Program-made: the position numbers and the translations under genes
In this document: piece by piece, positions 1 to 12,777 of the stretch
How the letters are laid out: each line of letters starts with the position of its first letter
Position numbering within the stretch: position 1 is the stretch's first letter
DNA from: Coprinellus micaceus
Lineage: Eukaryota; Basidiomycota; Agaricomycetes; Agaricales; Psathyrellaceae
NCBI GenBank assembly: GCA_951394405.1
Contig: OX596337.1
Location: 1,426,001 to 1,490,000, forward strand
Reading direction: 5' to 3'
DNA: 64,000 nucleotides
The notes under the pieces: model-generated
What the model was told of the DNA's origin: nothing
The model's database searches: none
The model's input: only the letters and a program-made list of their open reading frames with translations

Positions 1-851
1 CCACTTTTTTGGCAGCAGCCTGTGCCTTCTTCTTTGCCTGATCAGATAGTTAGAACCTTTCTGGTATACGAATGTTGATAAAACAGTACCTTCTCCTTCT
101 CCTTTTTCAACTTCTCTTTCTCCTTCTTGGAAAGGATTTTAGGGCCTGCATCGGCATCGGCATCGACATCTGCGTCGACATCGCCTTCGCCCTCGGGCGC
201 GGGAGTCGATTCCCTAGGTGTGGGTGCGATAGATACATCTGAGCGTGAAGAGATGAACTGGATGTCACAAGAAGGGTAGTTGGTACTCACCCTTAGGCGT
301 TTCGAGTTGGTCCTCTTCTGCAACCTTTCCTCCTTTCTTGCCCTTCTTTCCCTTCTTCTTGTCCTTTGCCGGGCCCCATTCCTCGTCAGCAAGCTCCTCG
401 GCCGTCATCTGAACAGGACCCTTGTCGGCGGGGGCCGCATCGGCTTCCTCTTCATCGAGATCGGGAACAACATGTTTGTTCTTCTTCTTGTCCTTCTTCT
501 TTCCTGACGCTGCCTTGAGTGTGGACTACAGGAAATTGGAGGAGAGATATGAATACGACAAAATCAGTGGGGTGTGCTAGCATACCATCAAACCGCCAAA
601 GTCCTCCTCCTCCTCAGGCATGCCACTGTCTTCAGCGGCCAAGGTAGCAAAACCGGAGAACGCAGACTTATTAACCGACGCAGGGGTGTCTTCCTCCTCG
701 GCTGGGGCTGCAGTGTTACCAGAGATGTCTTCTCCAGCATTGGTCCTGTAGATATCAGTCAATCTTCACATTACAGGGAGATGGGAGGTTCGGCGAACCA
801 GAAGTCATCGTCGTTCTTCTTGCCCTTCTTGCCCTTGTTCTTTGGCGCCAT
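1..851 (-). CDS. Translation initiation factor eIF5B, N-terminal part (partial)
   Basis: This is the 5' end of a gene running off the left edge. The ATG at 849-851 on the minus strand begins MAPKNKGKKGKKNDDDFW, the typical Lys-rich start of eukaryotic eIF5B followed by the conserved DDFW. Downstream exons read as Lys/Glu-rich and Asp/Ala-rich low-complexity sequence (for example SKKEKEKLKKEKEK and a DADVDADADAG tract), which matches the disordered eIF5B N-terminus. Several short introns interrupt it. The GTPase domain lies outside the window. eIF5B is the GTPase that joins the large ribosomal subunit to the initiation complex in the cytosol. The call rests on the N-terminal motif and composition only; another Lys-rich protein is unlikely but not excluded. 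Confidence 0.8.
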
Positions 852-1024
852 TTCGGTATATAGACTAGGCTACGATGATAGTAGAGTGCAAAAGACCGAA
901 AACCAAGCCGCGATGACCAGCGACGAAGTCAAGGAACGGAGCCGGCAAATTGATTAGTTCCGGCATCGGTCGCGACTGACGGTGACAAAGATTTGGTCAC
1001 TCTCCCTTTACTACATCCATCACC

Positions 1025-1984
1025 ATGGGTCTACTATCTATTATACGCAAAAACAGGATGAAGGAGCGCGAGATGAGGATCCTTTTCCTGTAGGTTCCAG
1101 CGCTGGGACCTAATCTTCACGATTTGCGGCTTTTGATCCCCTGCGAACGATCAACAGTGGCTTGGACAACGCCGGAAAGACGACTATTCTCAAGAAGCTC
1201 AACAAGGAAGATATTAGCGGTATTAGCCCTACACTCGGATTCAACATCAAGACTTTCGTCCATGGAAAGTATGACGTCTCCTTACCCACTTGAAGGCCTG
1301 TAGCTAACGGTCGCACCCGTGACAGTTACACTTTGAACATATGTGGGCGCCTCTCCTAAGTCCGAGGAACGTCATTTACGGTATCCTCAGGGGATGTGGG
1401 AGGCCAGAGAACGCTTCGGCCATACTGGAGAAACTACTTTGAGCAGACGGATGCACTCGTGTGGGTCGTCGACTCAAGCGACCGCATGAGAATGCCGGAC
1501 TGCAAAGAGGAACTCCACAGTTTGTTGACAGAAGACGTGAGTCCTGGCCCCTTCTCCGTCAGTCGCGCGGGCTGATTGAGTTTCTCGACATATGGGTACC
1601 CACATCCGTTATCTCCTCGCACTTGTGAAGCGTCTTGCGGGCGCTTCTCTCCTGATCTTCGCTAACAAGCAGGACCTGCCTGGGTCAATGTCCGAGGGTC
1701 AGATTCGAGATGTGGGTGTCTATGGTCGACCCTGCTCCAAGACTTTGAGGCTTACTGAAAGTCCTTATAAACCCACCTTTCATTCCTCTTCCGTTCAGAT
1801 TCTTGACCTCTCCTCTATCAAGTCTCACAACTGGACCATCTGGCCTTGCAGTGCGGTTACTGGCGAAAACCTGGTCACAGGCCTGGACTGGGTCGTCAAT
1901 GATGCGGCCAATCGTATCTACTACAGCTCCTCATCCGCTCTCCCAGCTCGTGAGGCCAATCCAGCCCAAAGTTCTGTACACTAG
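1025..1984 (+). CDS. ARL2: ARL2-type small GTPase (ADP-ribosylation-factor-like 2)
   Basis: The ATG at 1025 gives [20 protein letters not shown], the ARL2 start with Gly2. Across several short exons the protein keeps all G motifs: [14 protein letters not shown] (P-loop), PTLGFNIKT (switch I), WDVGGQ (switch II, Trp and Asp rebuilt across the intron starting near 1341), NKQDLPG (G4) and CSAVTGEN (G5). It ends at 1982-1984 after a short tail ending QSSVH. ARL2 (Alp41 in fission yeast) acts with tubulin cofactor D in tubulin folding and in delivery of lipidated proteins. Length and motif order fit the family, which has about 185 residues. Exon joins were inferred from GT-AG sites. Confidence 0.93.
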
Positions 1985-4280
1985 GACGCTGGACACCCTC
2001 TCGGGGCGGTCGCTAATGCGATTACCCTGCGACGCCCTCCGCGTCGTCTATCGCATTCTGTCCCACGTCCCCCTTCGCTTGTCCCTACTGCTTCCCTCGG
2101 GGTTCGGGCGTCCTTTCTCCACAGCATACCCTCCATATGTACCACTCCATGGGATCGAATCATACAGCTTCCTGGATGGGGTGGCAATAACCTCGACGCA
2201 TTTTACTCATCTGTGGCGCCGACATTTACATAAAGTTACATCCGTCCTCCTCCGTGCCTTGACTTTCTGGCACCCACAGCGGCTATTTTCAACGAACTCG
2301 CAATCGATCGAACCTCCTTCGGTTCTGTATCGGGGCGTATTGTCGTACTGTATTGCTGCGCTCCAAGTTGGACATAGGAACCCAAGCCTAAACGACTGAC
2401 GGCTAGCTTGGTTCATACCAACCTTTTACAGCGGTTCCCAGCTAAACTCCGAGATCCAAGTCCAATCTCGGGTCTATCATCGCGCTCACCCTTCCTTTTG
2501 GCAGTGACAATTCAGCGGCACTGTGCGAACATTTCGCATGGCCCGATCCGTTCTCCAGGCTAGCTTGGCTGACGGGACGGTGTAATGCGGACATCTCCCA
2601 TCCTCCTGTGTTCGTGTCTCGGGACTAGGGATCTTCTTGTGAGAAATTCAAGTAAACTTCACAATCGCGTGGAATACCCAACCTTGCGGACGAATTCTTG
2701 GCCGCATTCTTCTGGCTGCTCAGTGATGAAGTTCCGCAAGACGGATGGACTGGGACAGAACGTGCAAGATATGCTCTTGCTTTCCTTCGGCGACGGATGG
2801 CGCTCGCTTCCAATACAGAACGGAGTTCAGGAAACCCGGTGAAATCTTCTTTCCATATGAGAAAGTGCCTTCGCTTGGTTCAACCGCGCTCGACAATGTA
2901 ACTTCGAACAATTCGATCGAGAGCTCTCCATCGCGCAGCTCGCCCCATCACCGCAGGAGGTAACCTCGTGCATTCGGCCTTCCCTCGAGAGGCCGTAGTA
3001 CAGGCCGCCTACCCTGGTTGACGGCTTCGGAATAAGCCTACTTCGCATGTTTTCTTGAAACTCGCGTTCTCCTCGGGCAGAGGTGATTGAGCCCGAGAGT
3101 CAAGAGCGCCTATGTTTTGATGATGATGATGGCTAACAAACGCCACGGCTCTGTGGTGAGTACGAATACTCTCCGAGGATTTAAATTGTTCTGAGAAAAC
3201 ATACGATCGACATCCAGGACACCCCCGAGGACATGTTAATTCCGCTTTCAGCATCAACGCAACCCGGTGTACGGCATCGCATGGCCACCATGGCAAGAGA
3301 CGCGTCGATTCACTGGTGCATCTCACTAGCCACCTCCGGGAGTGCACACCAATTTTTACGTTCACTTTGGCATACAATACTGCACAAACCTTTAGGCGTT
3401 CCACCGGTTTCTAAAAGCAAGCAAGAGCGGCGGCACTCGCCACCCTCAAGAATACAAGAGGAACCCCACCCCATCGCGACTTCCGCCAGATTACAGTTTC
3501 GGATCCTGGGTTCTGATCGCAATTAGAATCCTGGGATCCTAGTTCGCCGTGCCATCCAAAGGCAATCTGCTGGGTTGCGCGTATAGACACGCGCATTCGA
3601 ATGGAGAATGCGTGCCCGGTAAAGTGATGCAGATGCCTCGAGGCGAATCTCCGATTATCAGCTCGAGCAGTAGAATTCGTTAGAGACCGAAGGTAAGCTC
3701 TGAAGCTTTTCGTATCGACCCAGCAGCTGAGCTTCCGCCTACAGCCTTTATCGACCGGATTTTTCTATTACGCCCTACTGTCGGACGACCCCAGAGGATC
3801 TGGAAGAGTGTACACACAAAATGAAATCAAGAGTTATGGACTTCCAGAGTCACGGTGTCGACACTGGGATCAATTCCGTTCTCGGTTCCAGCCCCATTCG
3901 GTCGCAGCCCGCATCCCATATCGAGAATCAGACAGGACCCTGGTCGATATCCTAACCACGATGTCTTGTAGTTCCTGTCACTTGGCTTTAGATTCCTCGT
4001 TCCACCCGCCGATCTTCACTGAATCCTTCCATCTCCATCCGTTTCCGGCGTGTGCGTCCATCGCGAATCGTTTAAAAGCTCTGAGTCCACCACCGTCGTT
4101 TCTCCAGACCTCCCCAGCTTTTACTCTTCGCTTCATTCACTTGGACTCCCAGCCGTTCTCAGCAAAATCTTCCACCTTCTCCACCATGCCTTCGGTAGCA
4201 ACCCCCCCTTGCCTCCAGTTCCCCTCCACCTCCAAGTCACTCCAGTCAACGTCGCTCCTATCCGCCCTGAGCCCTCGGTC
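1985..4280 (+). other. Gene-free stretch between ARL2 and CFA synthase
   Basis: About 2.3 kb with only short, overlapping open frames on both strands. None shows a recognisable domain, a convincing exon chain or a signal peptide. The left part holds the ARL2 3' flank. The right part holds the CFA-synthase promoter and possibly untranslated 5' exon sequence, because an open but ATG-less frame extends from about 4050 into that gene. I see no repeat or transposon end here. Confidence 0.5.
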
Positions 4281-6070
4281 ATGGATGGCCTCATTTGGTA
4301 TGTGTTTCCACCTAGTTGGGCTAGCCATCAGGCGCTTATGCTCGATCAACCACCAGCGAGGTCGTCTATATTGTCTGTGCTGGACGACGCCATCACCGTC
4401 GGCCACCTTACTATCTCCGATTCTGAGGGGACGCAATATTACGGCAAGTATCACAAAGGTTGCAATGACGTGCACCTCCGAGTTGTGAACGACAACTTCT
4501 GGATGAGAATTCTACTGTGAGCTTGCCGGCCATCATCGTAGCATTAGGCATTCTCATACTGACTGGCTCTTTCTCAGATCTGGCGACTTGGGCTGTAAGT
4601 TTTTTTGGCACCTGACGCAGGGTGCTTCCTCTCACGAATCAATCAGTCAGCGAAGCCTATATGATTGGCGATGTGCAGGTGTCTAACCTCAAGGGCGCTA
4701 TGGATGTGAGTGGGGGCCATCTCTGCGTCTGAGGACGGCATTTGACCGAGATCTCCCTCAGCTATGGCTCGATAATCAGTCCGGAATGGAAACAACGCTC
4801 TCCTCCACTGTCGCCAAAATTTCATCAGCGATGACGGGTCTCTACAACAGCTTCCTTGGCCAAACACGCTCGCAAGCACGCCTAAACGCCATCGCCAGCT
4901 ACGATCAATCGAATGAGCTCTTCAAGGCTTTCCTCAGCAAGGAGATGATGTACTCTTGTGCCCTCTGGGCTCCTCAAGAGGGCGGTGTTCGTGGTGACCT
5001 CGAGATGGGACCATTCCCGGGTGATCTCGAAGCGGCTCAACGGCGAAAGCTTCACCATGTTTTGCGGGCTGCCCGCGTAAAGCCAGGCGACCGGATCCTC
5101 GAGTTCGGCAGCGGTTGGGGCGGGCTTGCGATTGAGGTTCGTACCCCATTTGCCCTCGCTCTTCTGGCGTGGTAACTGAATTTCTATAGGCCGCTCGTTC
5201 CTTCGGATGTGAAGTTGATACGTTGACCCTGTCGATTGAGCAGAAGGCTCTGGCTGAAGAGCGAGTGAGGGAAGCTGGTTTTGAGGGCCGAATCCGCGTT
5301 CATCTCATGGACTACCGCGAGATCCCCGCTGAATGGGAGAAAGCATTTGACGCTTTCATCAGCATTGAGATGATTGAGGTACGCATCCTATAGCCAAACT
5401 TATCGCCTCAGCCTCTCATCTTCCCCAACAGCACGTCGGGACGAAGTACTACAACACTTACTTCAAGCTCGTCGACTTCGCTCTCAAGTCATCAAACGCA
5501 ACTGCGGTCGTGACCTCTTCCACTTTCCCCGAGTCTCGGTACTCAGGCTACCAGTGAGTTCCTTCTGGTATCACCCTTTACCAGTGCTCATCCTCTTTTC
5601 AGAGCTGAAGACTTTATGCGCAAATATATGTGGCCCAATTCAAGCCTTCCCAGTGCAACTGCTCTGATTACTGCTGCACATGCGGGAGCTCAGGGCCGGT
5701 TCACTGTTCAAGGTGTCGAGAATCACGCGGCTCGTAAGCCACCTCGATATATTGACACTTTCATGTTACTGAGGAAGTTTTTAGACTACCCAAGAACACT
5801 CAGAGAGTGGGGAAGGCGGCTCGAGGCCAACCTGACCCAGGAGATGATCGTACAGGACTACCCGTCTCTGAAGAACAACGCCGACTTCGAGACGTTCAAG
5901 CGGAAATGGCAGTACCTTTTTGCCTATGCAGGTGCTGGCTTTGCCAAGGGCTACATCACCTGCCATATGCTCACATTCATTCGCGAGGTGAGCTTATTCG
6001 ATACACCCTCAGAGATTTCGGCGATATTGACGCCCTCCCTCAGAACGACTGGCCAGAACGCTGTGACTAA
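4281..6070 (+). CDS. Cyclopropane-fatty-acyl-phospholipid synthase family methyltransferase
   Basis: This is a SAM-dependent methyltransferase of the CFA/mycolic-acid-cyclopropane-synthase family, which adds a methylene bridge or methyl group to unsaturated acyl chains of membrane lipids. The N-terminal part (ITVGHLTI, YYGKYHKG) and SGDLGFSEAYMIGDV are the family's N-domain. The core has MMYSCALWA, the SAM-binding motif ILEFGSGWGGLAIE, VDTLTLSIEQKALAEE and AFDAFISIEMIEHVG. The C-terminal part has SSTFPESRYSGYQAEDFM, HYPRTLREWGRRLE and FAYAGAGFAKGYITCHMLTF, ending ENDWPERCD with TAA at 6068-6070. At least seven introns of about 50 nt were inferred. The in-frame ATG at 4281 was taken as start; an upstream 5' exon is possible. 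No FAD-oxidase domain is fused to it. The lipid substrate cannot be told from sequence. Confidence 0.88.
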
Positions 6071-6656
6071 ACCACCCTACTTTCGCCACCACTCTACCTC
6101 CACCTCATCGTCTTGGGCGCTATCTTTGGGATGGGGCGAACCAAAACGCGACGCAGCCTGCCAGCATCTCTCTAGGTGTCTGGGCAGCTTTAAGAGCGTC
6201 GAGCTTAGATAGACGGGACTAAGTATGATTCAGAGCATTTCTCTATCATCTAGTGCGGTCACGGAAGGAACACAAATTGCATATTATTGTAGATTTACTT
6301 ACACTGTATCATATAGCATTAACTACGAACCGAAAACAATGTAAAATCGTTTTCCAAGCCATTTCTTCATGTTGCAGCTTGCGGGAGCCGGTGGCGGGTT
6401 GTGGGCGCAAGTGTTTCCATTTTGGCACATGTCCGGACTCCGGACGTGTCGTTCAGAGAGAGATCAGAGTTGGCACGCGTTTCGCTTTCACACCGACCAC
6501 CAAGTACAACAACCGCAACGATACTACACGACTCTCCTTAAACTTTCACATTCTCTGTAGCGCTTGAGCTCTTCGTGAGCCAGGCTCGGCCGCCACCCCT
6601 ATTCCGAGTCTCGTTTCCTCCCTATATCAAGAACCTGACCTCCGAAGCACTATACC
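6071..6656 (+). promoter_or_regulatory. Intergenic region with kinesin promoter
   Basis: About 590 bp between the CFA-synthase stop and the kinesin start. The left half is the 3' flank and is A/T-rich. The right half, from about 6560, is pyrimidine-rich and ends in a good start context, TATACCATGG. I see no gene or repeat. Confidence 0.4.
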
Positions 6657-9600
6657 ATGGCTGAAGCGGGCGAGGGGAATATCAAAGTGGTGGTGCGATG
6701 TAGACCGCTCAACTCTCGAGGTGCGCCCTTATATGTCGGGTGAAATCCGCGGATTGCTTGGGGGACCTGGTACTAACCGCGTCCAACCCAGAACTCGCCC
6801 GAGGCGCGAAGCCCCTCATCCGGATGCAGGGAAACTCGACGTATCTCGACCCACCGGAAGCTGGCTCTTCACAGGATACGAAGCGCGCGACGGAGAGGAA
6901 GACTATGGCCTTCAGCTTCGACAAGAGCTACTGGTCGGCCGGTCCTAGGGATGAGCCCGGTTATTGCTCTCAGCAGACCCTGTTCGAAGATCTGGGAAGG
7001 GAACTCCTGGATCATGGTTTCTCTGGCTTTAACGCGTGTATTCTCGCATGTGCGTGCCGGTTGACCAAGAGTTTGAGTGGGTGGCTGACGACGGGGACAT
7101 ATAGACGGGCAAACGGGTTCTGGAAAATCATATAGGTGCGCCCCTCGCCTCTGAAGTACGGCTCTCGCTAACTACATGACGAATCAAGTATGATGGGATG
7201 TCCGTGAAGTCGCTTTACTTCAACTAGCTGTAGTTCTGACTTGCTGTACAGACGGACCGGATAAGGGTATCATCCCCCTCACTTGCTCCGAGCTCTTCAA
7301 TCGAGTGTCCCACAAGGAGTCGGAGGACCCGAACCTCAAGATCACAGTCGAAGTGTCGTATATTGAGGTGCGTACCCATCGCGCATTATGGAGAAGTGCT
7401 CAGGGGACCTCTTTTCGTAGATATATAACGAAAAAGTCCGCGATCTCTTGAATCCGAAGAACACAGGCAATCTGAGGGTGCGAGAGCATCCTAGCTTGGG
7501 ACCTTATGTCGAAGATCTTTCTAAGTTGGTTGTGAGCGGCTACGAAGAGATGATGAACCTTATGGACGAAGGAAATAAGGCTAGAACCGTCGCCGCCACG
7601 AATATGAACGAAACGTACGCGTCGTTCTTCGCGCCCCAGTGCTTGGTTCTATGCTAATATTACCCTCTTCGTGTAGCTCATCACGATCCCATGCTGTATT
7701 CACTCTCCTTCTCACCATGAAACGACACGATATGGGCACGAATATGGACACGGAAAAGGTCTCCAGAATTAGGTGCGTCGCGTCACACCGTCATTGTAGT
7801 GCTTTCTGACGCCCAGCAGTCTGGTGGATCTTGCGGGCTCAGAGCGGGCGAATTCAACCGGCGCGACTGGCCAACGACTGAAGGAGGGTGCCAACATCAA
7901 CAAATCGCTCACTACACTGGGAAAGGTTATCTCCCAACTCGCAGTGGCTAGTCAAAGTGAGGGGAAGAAGGGCAAGAAGGGCAAGGACGCTGACTTCATT
8001 CCATATCGCGATTCGGTGCGTGATTGTCGCTCTTCCTAATCCACGTATTGACCAAGTGACGTTTCCTTACCTCAAAACCCATACCGGCATTTTACTGGGG
8101 GGCTGGCTTCTATACTCTGATCGTTGACATACGGCAGGTCCTCACATGGCTACTCAAGGATAGCTTAGGAGGAAATTCGAAAACAGCTATGATTGCCGCA
8201 ATCGCGCCTGCCGACTACGAGGAGACTCTGAGTACGCTCCGTTATGCCGATCAGGCGAAGAAGATCAAGAACAAGGCGGTGGTGAACGAGGATCCGAACG
8301 CGAAGCTCGTGAGAGAGCTCAAGGAAGAGCTGGAGGTGTTGCGGGGTACGTAGAAATCGCACAATTTTGTTGTGCAACTCATAGGCACGCAGGACGGCTC
8401 ATGTGTCTGATTTCTTGGTATTAACAGCCAGGGTCAGCGGTGCCTCGTCAGAAGCCACCTATGACCCCAAAGTCCCACCAGAAAAGCAGAAGGTCACTTA
8501 CCAGACCAAGGATGGGCGTATCAAAACTGTCACCAAGGCCGAACTGCAAGATCAGATGGAGCAGAGTGAGAAACTTATGCAAAGTTTGAACCAGACTTGG
8601 GAGGAGAAGATGGAGAAGACACAGGAAGTCCACAAGGAGCGAGAGAAAGCACTGGAGGAGTTGGGTATTACGGTTGGGAAGGACCTTGTCGGCGTCCATA
8701 CTCCCAAGAAAGTACGTATTGTTCAACCTCACGCCCATTGCTCAAGAGTGCTCATGATGGGGATCGTCAGATGCCGCATATCGTCAACTTGGTGAGTCAC
8801 CTTTGAGAAACAGGTGTGAGTACGAACCTTGACGATGGATGCGTTTCCAATAGAACTCAGGTGAGAAAACGGCGTTTCCATTGGGGTTCGATGCATGCTC
8901 GGTCCGGAGGCTAACGAGAGCTCCCTTCGCAGACCCTCTCATGAGCGAATGCTTGATTTACCAGCTGAAGCCTGGGAAGACCCTTGTGCGTACCTGGATT
9001 CTTTCGTTCAAGGAAAGATCCGCTTGAATGATCAATGCCCTCGAAATCAGGCTGGACGGCTGGACGGCGAGGTTCCTGCTGTTATACGTCTCAGTGGCGA
9101 AAACATTCGGGAGGAGCACTGTTACTTCGAAAACAACGATGGAAAGGTGACTCTTACCTCTCTTCAGGACAGCGTCACAGTACGTGTTTTGTATTACGTG
9201 TTTTGTGGCATTCTTTTGTTCACTAAGTGAATTCGCAGTTCCTGAACGGCAAGCAACTACCTCCGGATCAAGTAAGGGCTTCAAGCTTTCAGGCAACTTC
9301 TGAACATGGAGAAACTGACTTGACGCATTAGCCTCAGAGACTGCGCTCCGGATACCGAATCATTCTGGGTACGTTTCTCTTCGAAGTAACTTGGCCTTCG
9401 TCAATCCGGGAACTCACACAACCCTCTTCCAGGCGACCACCATGTCTTCCGGTTCAATAACCCTGAAGAAGTGCGCAAGCAGAGGGATCGTGCGACGATG
9501 AAATCGAACCTGCAGAACAGCATCTCGGCAGCGGATTTGGAGGCGGTGGGAGCGGACTCTCCACGACCAGATTCTCCAACATCGTCGGACGAGGAGATGG

Positions 9601-12600
9601 GTGGCAACGTCGACTGGAACTACGCCAGACGCGAAGCCGCGCTCGCCAAGCTCGGTCTAGACCCACAGCTGGACGATATTCCGGACGAAGATCTGAACAA
9701 GCTTTACGAGAAGATTACGAAGGTGAAGACCATGAGGGATCAATACTCAAGCAAGTCACGTCCGGAGAGCAGTTTGAGCGTGGCTGATGATATCTGGAGC
9801 GAGACTGGCAGAGGGCCTTTACCAAGCGACACGACAACGGATGACACGAGTCTCTATGCGGCGCCCTGGGGCAGCCCGTTCACAGACGAGCCGCTGAAGG
9901 AAACCCAGGCGACTTTAGAGGCACGATTAGAGGAGCTCGACGGAGAGGAGACTACGGAGGCGGAAGATCTCAAAGCAGAGAAGGAACACATGGAGCATCA
10001 ATTGCGGCTTGTGAAGGCACAGATGCGTCGCATGATTGACGCTCGGGCCCGGGGGGAACTTGATGCTGAAGCGGCGGAATTCGAGCCCGTCATCTACTCC
10101 GCGAGGCAGTTGCGATTAATCAGGAAAGTTCTGGATAGGTGGAGAGCTCATAGGGCGTTCTCCATGGCTGAGCAAATCCTCATTAATGCAGTGGCGATCA
10201 AAGAGGCTAACGTGATATGGTAGGTCCTTTACGTTGCTGGTCATATCACAAGTGTATTTGCTTACCTGTTTGTGTCCCTGGGGGCCATTAGCAAAGAACT
10301 CGGCAAGCGGGTCTCATATAATTTCACCATTGCGTCAGGCGGATCCCTAGCCGCACCAAGCTCCGCCGTCGACACGATAGCGGGGTTGGATCAATTTGGG
10401 GATGTAGCAGATCCCATCCTAGCCTCATCCACCCAGCCATCTGCCGCAGTCAAGGTCGTCGACAAGCGGAACAATGCTATCTACGTATGGTCACTGGACC
10501 GCATGCAGCAGCAGCTTCAACGCATGCGCAACCTCACCACGTATATCGACCGGCCCTCCTACACCCAACACTTTTCCAGTGACGAACCATTCTATGAGAG
10601 TCCACCACCGGAATACTCGTTTATCGGGAACGCCCTGGTCAGCCTGGCCCCCCTCTCGAGAAGACTGAGTTCGAGTAGTACGGTGCCCATCTTTTGCCGG
10701 TACACTGCGGAGGCGATCGGTTCGTGTCGGGTGGATATCAAGGTCGTGAATGTGGTTGTCTCGCCCAGATATTTGAATGGGTCAACGCCGTCCACACGCG
10801 CGGGGACTCGTTCATCTTCGCCGGCACCCGTCATGCTTCCACCTGGCAGCAAGCTTAGCTTTAGCCTCGCCATTGACTCCGTCAAGGGTCTATCGTCGTA
10901 TGACTTCTCCACTGTCCACCTCCAGGCGCACCTTTCCTCCTTCGTGGGAACCACTGTGGCTGCCGAAGAGATTTTCTCCTCCCCCGCGGTCGACATCGAT
11001 TCATCAAGTCTTTCGGAATTGAAATTTCGGAGAAACTTCACGGTGGTGGCGAATAGCAAAGTACTAAACCACCTACGAACGGGATACGCGCCTATCGAGT
11101 TTTTCGCCGCTCTCAAGCCGACGTACCTCGAGCGAATGGAGCGATGGGACGAAATGCGGGAACTCCAGCGTGTCCCACCTCGCTCGCCAAATCCTATACC
11201 TCCCACCTCCCTTTCGCCAAGCCCCAGCATAAACGGTGAGCGCCCCCCTTCGGCGGCAAGCACGACCTTACCTCCAATGAGGCGCTCAGAAACGGACTTC
11301 GTCGTGGAGCAAACACACGACGTCGTAGCATGGATGCAGGTGCTAGAGCTCGGGCCGGAAGGGACATATGTACCTGTGCCCATCATCTCTCAAGGCAACC
11401 TTGACCCAGGGGCCTTCGAGCTGCACCAAGGTTTGCAGCGCCGCATCAGCGTCACGTTACAATCGAGTTCGGGTCAGCAGCTGCCCTGGTCGGAGGTGAC
11501 CAAGGTCAAGGTCGGGAATGTGCGGTTGTTGGATTCCCAAGGACGGATCAGCCAGGACTCGGGCTCGACGAGTAGGGCGCTGGTGACAGTGCCTCTGCTC
11601 AAGGGGCAGGAGGTTGGGTTCAAGCCTGATGGGACGGGGCACCTCAGCGCGGAGGCAGTGTGGGATAGTAGTGTGCATGATAGCCAGCTGCTCAACCGCG
11701 TCACTCCCGAGAAACAGAGGGTGCTCGTCCAGCTGAGCTTCGGGGTCGCGGTGGAGAGTTGCGGGGAGCCGGTATGGTTCAACCTCGACCTCGCGGTGGG
11801 GATGTGTGCGAGAGATAAGGCACCCCCAAGTAGGTTTGTTCTAGGCCTGTTTGGAGGCGCGAAAATTCTGCAAAAGACGAGCACGCTGTTCAGCGTCAAG
11901 TTGATGCCGCCGCTGACCAGGAGTGCGAAGGACCTGTGGAGGCTGGATACGAGTGAGAAATATGTGAGGGGTGAGGAGTGTTTGAGTGCGGGGGGCAATG
12001 GGGTGGGGGGTATTTGGAGACCCAGGGGTATCAGCGTGGTGGAGGATTACGAGCGGCTGGTATCAACGGAGAGGAGGGCGGCAGACGTGCAGGCTGTGAG
12101 GGTGATCCTCGGCAACTCGTTGAGGGAGAAAACGTCGGTACACGCTACGCCAACGGAGGAGGTGGATGCATGGAGAGCGGAGTCCCTCTTGAGGAAAAGT
12201 CTGGACCTGTGGCAGAAGAAGTTCGGGCATAAGGGCAAGGTGTGTGTCGTATATTTTTCATGTCGGCCGTGCTGAGCATATTCTATAGATTGTTTTGAGC
12301 CAAGACCCCACCGAAGATGCACTGTCTCCTTCAACATCTCGCAGGTCCAACGGAGACTTGACATCTCTCGAGGGACTGAAATTCATTTCAGAGACCAAAA
12401 TCATCCCGCGCAGCGATAGCGCCACGAAGAAGGGCCATTTGCACATCCTCACCGACGCAGGGCAGGGGACATGGGAACGGAGATGGTTCGTCCTCAAACG
12501 GCCGCATTTGCATATGTTCGCGCACTCCAACGAACTAGAGGAGTGCGGCGTGATCAGCTTGAGTGGGGTCAATGTCGAGAGCGATCCTGCGAAAGAGGCT

Positions 12601-12777
12601 CTGCTTGGGGTGAGTGCTTTCCCTGCCGTGTTTGAATAACCCCTGATTGTGTTGCAGCGCGCATTCTCGTTTACACTCTTCACGGCGAGTAATTCGTATG
12701 CCCTGGCCGCCTCGAGCGTGAAGGAGCTCCAAGCCTGGGCAGTTAAGCTGGACCCAACGCGATCTCTTCCTGCTTGA
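6657..12777 (+). CDS. Kinesin-3 motor protein (KIF1/Unc-104 type)
   Basis: This is a plus-end-directed microtubule motor that moves endosomes and vesicles along hyphae. The ATG at 6657 starts [21 protein letters not shown]. The motor domain contains the P-loop YGQTGSGKS rebuilt across the intron near 7040-7110, NEKVRDLL, switch I NETSSRSH, switch [24 protein letters not shown] and the neck region [20 protein letters not shown]. After a coiled-coil segment (about 8520-8700) comes an FHA domain ([38 protein letters not shown], about 8960-9480). Long exons 9471-10223 and 10227-12275 carry the KIF1-like stalk region. A C-terminal PH domain ([23 protein letters not shown], in two parts) ends at TGA 12775-12777. 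Motor-FHA-PH order is diagnostic of Unc-104/KIF1A. More than 15 introns lie in the motor part; the distal half is nearly intron-free. Confidence 0.94.

Noticed and set aside
3009..3404. Minus-strand open frame of 131 residues in the gene-free stretch after ARL2
   Set aside because: No domain, signal peptide or exon partner recognised; length is within chance for this base composition.
4186..4280. Start of the CFA synthase at the ATG near 4186, which has a good context
   Set aside because: It is in another frame, and the only candidate intron (34 nt) is too short and does not restore the frame.
10592..11998. Long minus-strand open frames inside the kinesin stalk exon
   Set aside because: The plus-strand frame is continuous with the motor, FHA and PH parts; the antisense frames show no domain.
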